13,385 nucleotides of DNA from Terana coerulea (Eukaryota > Basidiomycota > Agaricomycetes > Polyporales > Phanerochaetaceae), in contig JAKOGH010001101.1 of NCBI GenBank assembly GCA_024811115.1, forward strand, positions 1 to 13,385, in the 5' to 3' direction. The stretch's first letter is position 1. Each line of letters opens with the position of its first letter. Below, one piece after another: positions 8,163-13,385 of the stretch. The position numbers and the translations under genes were made by a program. The notes beneath the pieces were generated by a model. The model ran no database searches. It was not told where the DNA came from and worked only from the letters and a program-made list of their open reading frames with translations.

Positions 8163-10583
8163 CAGAGACGTCTATTGTGTGTCCCAGAGCATTCTGCTAC
8201 CCCTGCTTCGCTGACTTGGAGTCTCCCAGATTCACGACCATAGAGGCCAGCAGCTCTCAATCGCCGTAGTCACAGCAGCTATACATCACTAGGACCGCGC
8301 CCCTCCAAACTGGCTACTGTTCAGAACTATAATCAACTGCGTGGCCTTGGCTCGCCCTCCTTCGACAGTATGCAGTCTACCCACGCGAAGCAGCAGTCCC
8401 AGGACGACGAGGATCGCACCAACCGATTCCTCTCGTCCGCGAACGGAAGCGACACCCCTCATTCCCTCAGTCAGCGCGAGAGAGCGGTGAGCCAACCGCC
8501 GCGCACGTCCACCCAGAGCTATTTCGCGTCACCGTCGTTGCAATCGATGCGGACGAACTCAGGGGTTCCGGACTTTGGCCCCGGATTCCATCCGGTCTCA
8601 ACCCTAACTCCTCCCTCCAGCCAGGCCTGCCTTCCTCCGTTCCCACTCGCAGCTCGTCGTTCTCCATGTCACCCAACGCGCAAGGTCTGTTCTCGTCAGC
8701 ACTGCGCGAGTCGCGCTTCGCGTCCACCTTCGAGGACGATGAGTCTGAAGCTTTCTCCGATATCCATGATCCGTACGAAGAGCGGTACATAAGCAATGCG
8801 CAGCCTGCGATTGGGTCGGGTCTGTCAGGTGGACGCGGCCGGTCTTATGCCGCCGACATGACTCGCAGTCGTTCCCAGTCGGTCGCAACTACGACGAGAC
8901 CAGGCCCCATTGGTAGTCCGTTCTCCAATGCTCTATGGAACGACGGCAATACGAATCCGCTCAACATTCCGGGCTCGCGCTACGGCGACTTGAAACCATC
9001 CGGTGGCACGAGCCGCTATGGATCTTTGGGCGCGCTCGGCCGGTCACCTTCCAACGGGTACTCCGCGGGTTCATTCCAGGATCAGTCAAACATGAGTCCC
9101 TTTGTACGGGATCTGGAGCAGATTATGAAAGATGATGCTCAGGGATATAGGGACCCATGGATGGCGTCGGGACAAGCGAGGGATGAGACTGGCGGAGGTG
9201 GAAGTGGGACCACCAGCCGAAGGCATAGTGTCAGTGTCGTCGCGCGCCCCCGCCCCACGGTGGTTGGCTTTAACGCGCCTGGCTTTGATTCGGACGAGCC
9301 CTCGATGTCGCGTGCCGGTGCATATCAATCGTCTTTTCCAAGCTCTGGCGGCGGTGGCGGCCTGTTACTGACGGACGATGACCTCGCAAGCGACCTCGGC
9401 ATGCTGAACCTCGGTTACAACGAAGAGGCTGCGCGCCCCCGACTACGGGTCACTCAGCTGCCCCGGCGTCCCTCCCGAGCAACGCACCGTTGTCGCGCAG
9501 CCCGGGCTATGAGCGGCTCTCGCCTTATCAACCTTTGCAGCTCAACATACCCGGTGGCGCGGGCTCGTTCGCTTCTCGCCAGCAGGGCGTGGGATCCCCA
9601 AGCGACAGTGCCTTTTCAGCCGGCAGCCCCTCACGCCATCAGTTCGAAGGCGACATGCATTTCACCGGTGCACGCGAGAATATCGGCGCTCGACCTGGCC
9701 TGACAGCAAGATTCGTTCCGGGTCAGGGTATCCAGCACATACCGGAGGCGAGCATGCTCCCTACGCCCGTTACGCCTGGGGGCTTGCGCTCAGGCTACCC
9801 TGGATCCGTGCAGCGGCGGCCGTCGGACGCTGCAAAGGGGCTCATTGACCTCGGCAAGGGCGTGCCCCTCCACGCTGTCCCGACATCGTGGCCATTATTC
9901 ATCGTCGAATTTAAGGCTGGTCGGACCGATCTGTTCTATTGCACGGATCTTTCCTTGGACATTCGTGTTGGCGACCTTGTTATTGTGGAAGCTGATCGCG
10001 GGAAGGACTTGGGAAAGGTGGTCAATGACACCATCACGCTCGCGGAGGTTGAGGCGTTCCAGAAGCAACAGAAGATTCTCAGTGGGTACGCGGAGGCGCA
10101 GGGTCAGATGCCGACTAGCCCAACCGGAGGAGGCAAGGATATCAACCCTAAGATGATTTACGGAAAGGCGCAGCTGCATGACACTCAGTGAGCATCCTCC
10201 GCGTTAAACCTGCGACGTGTCTGATGCTTTATGCCCAGGGGTATAGCGGCCAAGATTAGTGACGAGGCAAAAGCTCTCGAACTTTGTCGTTCCAAAGTCA
10301 GGCAGCGCAAGCTCCCTATGGAGGTTATCGATGCTGAATACCAATGGTATGCTCTGCTCAACATCGTCCGTACATACCTTCTAAGCGTAGGTTTAGGGAC
10401 CGGCGCAAGTTGACATTCTACTTCGTCGCCGACAAGCGAATTGATTTTAGGGAACTCGTGCGAGAACTCTTCAGGTGCGTTTTGTCGGCGTTCCACCCTC
10501 ACGTCATGTTTACCTTTCCGTTCAGATTGTACAAAACTCGAATTTGGATGGCGTCTCTTGGCGGGGCAGCACACGAGCAGTGA
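8163..10583 (+). CDS. PSP1 C-terminal-domain protein (two single-base frame breaks; 5' end unresolved)
   Basis: Yeast PSP1 was found as a high-copy suppressor of DNA polymerase alpha mutants; the biochemical role of the domain is still unclear. Exons end at 10187, then 10239-10346, 10397-10474 and 10526-10583, with introns of 51, 50 and 51 nt in good phase. The long N-terminal part is Ser/Gly/Pro-rich and probably disordered. It contains LRGLGSPSFDSMQS near 8338, a SPFVRDLEQIMKDDAQGYRD stretch near 9094, and SRSPGYERLSPYQPLQLN near 9493. The PSP1 domain runs from about 9889 to the end: WPLFIVEFKAGRTDLFYC, VGDLVIVEADRGKDLGKV, then after the intron LELCRSKVRQRKLPMEVIDA, RRKLTFYFVADKRIDFRELV and LYKTRIWMASL. 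Frame breaks near 8596 and 9433 each need one base restored; the first falls in a GG. A stop TAG at 8241 interrupts an otherwise same-frame extension, so the start is a working limit. Confidence 0.85.
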
Positions 10584-11019
10584 AGTACCTGTTCGTAATG
10601 CCCCACGTTATCCTGGATCTCGGAAGCGCGTGTGACGAAGGCCAATGTACTAATGAATCTCATCTTCGATGTGTAGATTTGAGGCTACCTTTTATTTAAT
10701 GGCTCGTGTTTGTACCGTAGCCTGTAGCTGGTTGCGGTTGTAGTACTCCTTGTCGGCGGACCTGATATCCTTGTCTCGACGACGTCCCAGAACTATCATA
10801 TCCATGTACAACAGTTGCGTTCACTTCCGTTCCTCTGCATGTAGGGCTCTTGGACAATGTTGGCGACAAAGTACAGTACTTGTATTAATACATTGTTCGG
10901 TGAAATGAAGAAGGCCACACCACCCCATCAAATTAGCGATAAATGAGCAATATATATCTACATACACTAGCATTACAGGCAAGTCCTGGATCTGTACTAA
11001 TACAACGCAGCTCTTCTTA
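10584..11019. other. Convergent 3' intergenic region
   Basis: This is the space between the PSP1-gene stop and the transporter stop, which face each other, so it holds both 3' untranslated regions and both poly(A) sites. It becomes AT-rich after about 10680. The near-palindromic TTGTATTAATACA at 10880-10892 could serve 3' processing on either strand. I see no further gene, tRNA or repeat. Confidence 0.6.
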
Positions 11020-13385
11020 TCACCACAGCTTAGGACTTTCGCGAGTGTTTAGTAACGTGCTAAGATTAGTGGATTGGTAATGAGGGACTCACCCGAACTG
11101 GGCACCATCCGGGAGTGTTTTGAATGCGGCCATCTTCTTGTCCATGGTGTTCAGATACACAGTATTGCCCCACCACGCCTGTATCGTGGATTGCCCTATG
11201 GTACCATTCCTAGGATATTGAAGACTAGACGGTAGTGAGCGAGATTGCAAACGGCGTCCGTTCCGACGACTCACCAGAAGAATACGAACAACGTTCCAAT
11301 GGCGGTCCCCGCATCCAGAGCTGCCGATAGGATATCTACGAAGGCTCAGTCAGCTTCGCACGATTCACTACAGAGCACCAGTATATACGCACAGTTGTAC
11401 TTCGACCACCAACCAAAATATTGCCGTCGGACGATGTACTGTGATATGAATCCCACGAGAGCCCATGGGACGTAATTGAGCCCAGTAGCTGGCGGTATCC
11501 ATCCGGTGCCATTCACGATGATGGGTATACTGAAGGTGGTCAGCAACCGACGCTCGTGTGACTGCATATACACACTTACTTGACGTATCGGAAGTAGCTA
11601 TTGGGCCATTTCTTGAGAATGACATAGGGTATCACAGGTGCTATTGCCCCAAAGAGGAAGAAGAACCGCAGGAAGCTGTACACCTGGCCGGGGGAAAGAG
11701 AAGCTTGCCGACGACACCCCAAATGACGCTGGCGGTATAGAATACGTCCGTACTTGCGCAGGTGAAATGGTCCTTCTGATCGTCGTGGCACATGTCGGGT
11801 ATATTTCCGAACATCCAGTTTTGTACGCCGAGCTGCACAAGACCCGCAAGTACTGTAGCGACGACTTGGCACCAGAACATCGATCGTGGCCTGCCATACG
11901 ATAAGTAAAGTTGCGAAAGCACTCTCAGCATGTGTGGACATACGGTATCTTCATGTAATGGCCCAGCTTCATGTCTGACGTGAACACCAGTGCTACACAA
12001 GAAAAGATGAGTTGGCGAGCTGCGAAGACAGCAGATGTGTTGTCTGACCTTGTGACATCGTCTAGTATTCCATGCATCGTCAGCCAGGCTGCCCATACGA
12101 TATGACAGAGAAATCGTACAATGTAGCCCCAGGTTTTGAACAACATCATTGCGAGAGGCTGCCCAGGCAAAACGTAGCCAATAACCAGCTCCGTAATGAC
12201 GTTCAGGCCAATCTGCTGATTTGTGACCGCTTGTATGATCCCAATTGGCACCGTGTACACGAACGCGACTATGAGTGCGAGGACGAAGGCCCACACCGGC
12301 ATCTGGGTCGGGTATATCTCGATAGCGATGACCCCAAACGCGAACATGGACATGAATATACAGACATACCACCAGTCCGGGACTTGGCGGTATTGAGACA
12401 TGAGCCGGGCGTGGATGTCGGGCTGTTCAGCAAGGGAGCGTCGGGCTTGTATCATGATCTGTTTACGGTAGTATAGGAAGACATGGACCATAGTAGCTGC
12501 GAGGAGGGTCAGTCAATGACTGTCGGGAGTGTGCGCAGGTATACACTGACCTGTCACGCTGGCGAAGCTGAGCGCGTAGGAAATGGCGAATCCTGTGGGG
12601 AGGAAAAGAGGGCTGTATGCCTTGTACTTCTCCATGTCGAACGTCCCGTTGGTAAGCACGCGTGTAGAATTATATGGCTGGCCCGTGTTATCATAGGCAG
12701 TGCGGGAGAGTACGGGCAAGTACTGAGAGTCCCAGGCGTTGGTGTAGTAGAGCAAAGGCACGATTATCCAGAAGAAGAACACGAAGCCGAAGGCGACGTT
12801 TCCTTCCGCCCACCATGGCGTAGCAAGCGGAGAGCCGATGAAGGCGACTTGAGTCCAGTCAAAGGTTATCAGGGACATTCCCAGCCCGCTCTGGTATCCG
12901 AACATTTGATTGACAACCACTAAGGCACAAAATTATTGAGTTTGTTCGCAGCCTACTGGTAAGTGATACGCACCGTTTTCGGGTTTGATCCAGCATACCC
13001 ATGAGAAAAACGAGAGGGCGGTAAAGAGGAATCCAGGCACGAGATCTAAGAGGTACTGTTAGGGGTTGATAGCAAGGAACATCATCAAAAGGACCCTTAC
13101 ACCATATCGCAGCGGCGCTAAAGGCAAGCACGAAGAATCGCTCTCGACTGAGGCCGCCCTTCTTGCCAAATCCAACATACCACTGGGCATGTAGGGTGTT
13201 GAACAATGCGCAGTACACCAAGTTGGAGGGCCAGACTATAAGAGGCCGAGTGAGAGGCCGAGCGGAACTTGACAGATGATCACGTACTCATTGACGGCGG
13301 CGATACCAGGAATCGTTTTGCAATTCCACCAATGGAAAAGCCAATGAGCTGGGTGGACATAACGACCATGAATTGGTAGCCAAAA
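11020..13385 (-). CDS. OPT-family oligopeptide transporter, N-terminus outside window
   Basis: This is a proton-coupled small oligopeptide transporter of the OPT family, a polytopic membrane protein importing tetra- and pentapeptides or related substrates. Exons on the minus strand: 13385-13288, 13235-13101, 13045-12974, 12919-12551, 12496-12120, 12061-12049, 11992-11944, 11890-11580, 11529-11393, 11335-11275, 11224-11093 and tentatively 11059-11020. About 598 residues are present; full-length OPT proteins have 700-800, so the N-terminal quarter is missing at the window edge. Family hallmarks: LVYCALFNTLHAQWYVG, GLSRERFFVL, NQMFGYQSGLGMSLITFDW, LKLGHYMKIPPR-like SDMKLGHYMKIPPR, GTGWIPPATGLNYVPWALV and the C-terminal TIQAWWGNTVY. 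Ten or more hydrophobic segments are visible, and the loop near 12660 carries NST and NGT glycosylation sequons. One base is missing near 11705 in WGVVG..SPGQ. The last intron is uncertain (33 nt as drawn, against 50-58 nt elsewhere), so the exact C-terminus is open. Confidence 0.9.
12049..12061 (-). other. 13-nt microexon of the OPT transporter
   Basis: Between exons ending at 12120 and starting at 11992, the conserved protein needs the residues T-M-S-Q and the first base of A. These are supplied exactly by 13 nt (ACGATGTCACAAG), flanked upstream by ..ATACTAG and downstream by GTCAGA. It gives introns of 58 and 56 nt, in line with the other introns of the gene. Reading straight through instead meets no stop but inserts residues that break the conserved GYITMSQAL-type motif. 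Confidence 0.8.

Noticed and set aside
10186..10240. A suspected frame break in the PSP1 domain after the residues HDTQ
   Set aside because: The donor GTGAGC begins with the G at 10188, so the intron is phase 2 and the frame is preserved across it; no base is missing.
12072..12923. Plus-strand frames of 134 and 146 codons
   Set aside because: They are shadows antisense to conserved OPT transporter exons.
1..13385. CRISPR array, tRNA or rRNA genes, bacterial operon or defence system
   Set aside because: No regularly spaced repeats, no tRNA-like T-loop context, and all real genes are intron-bearing fungal genes.

Overview
The window is nuclear DNA from a filamentous fungus, most likely a basidiomycete of the Agaricomycetes. 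The support is many short spliceosomal introns (mostly 49-68 nt, GT..AG), GC-rich genes beside AT-rich gene-free DNA, and protein families typical of that group: an Mtf2-like mitochondrial protein, Rgp1, a PSP1 C-terminal-domain protein and an OPT peptide transporter. The species cannot be named from sequence alone.

Layout. Positions 1-3151 hold no convincing gene. The main structure there is a large diverged inverted repeat (about 1659-3056) with two arms of about 500 bp around a 380-bp spacer, best read as an old foldback or MITE-like element without a transposase. Smaller palindromes lie at 371-403, 970-1150 and 1261-1371. A minus-strand Mtf2-like gene (4358-3152, two exons) is divergent from a plus-strand RGP1 homologue (4492-7598, five exons), separated by only 133 bp. 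Downstream on the same strand is a PSP1-domain gene (about 8163-10583, four mapped exons; 5' end unresolved). It converges on a minus-strand oligopeptide transporter (13385-about 11020, twelve exons seen) whose N-terminal part lies beyond the right edge.

The genes do not form a pathway. They look like ordinary chromosomal housekeeping genes: mitochondrial gene expression, Golgi Rab6/Ypt6 activation, a PSP1-family cytosolic protein, and peptide uptake.

The most striking feature of the coding DNA is eleven reading-frame breaks (eight in RGP1, two in the PSP1 gene, one in the transporter). Every one is corrected by restoring a single missing base, several at short G or T runs. Splice sites, intron phases and conserved protein blocks are otherwise intact. 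This one-sided pattern points to deletion-type consensus errors in the assembly rather than gene death, though a decaying RGP1 cannot be excluded from sequence alone. A second notable feature is a 13-nt microexon in the transporter. I found no evidence of an unknown multi-gene system.
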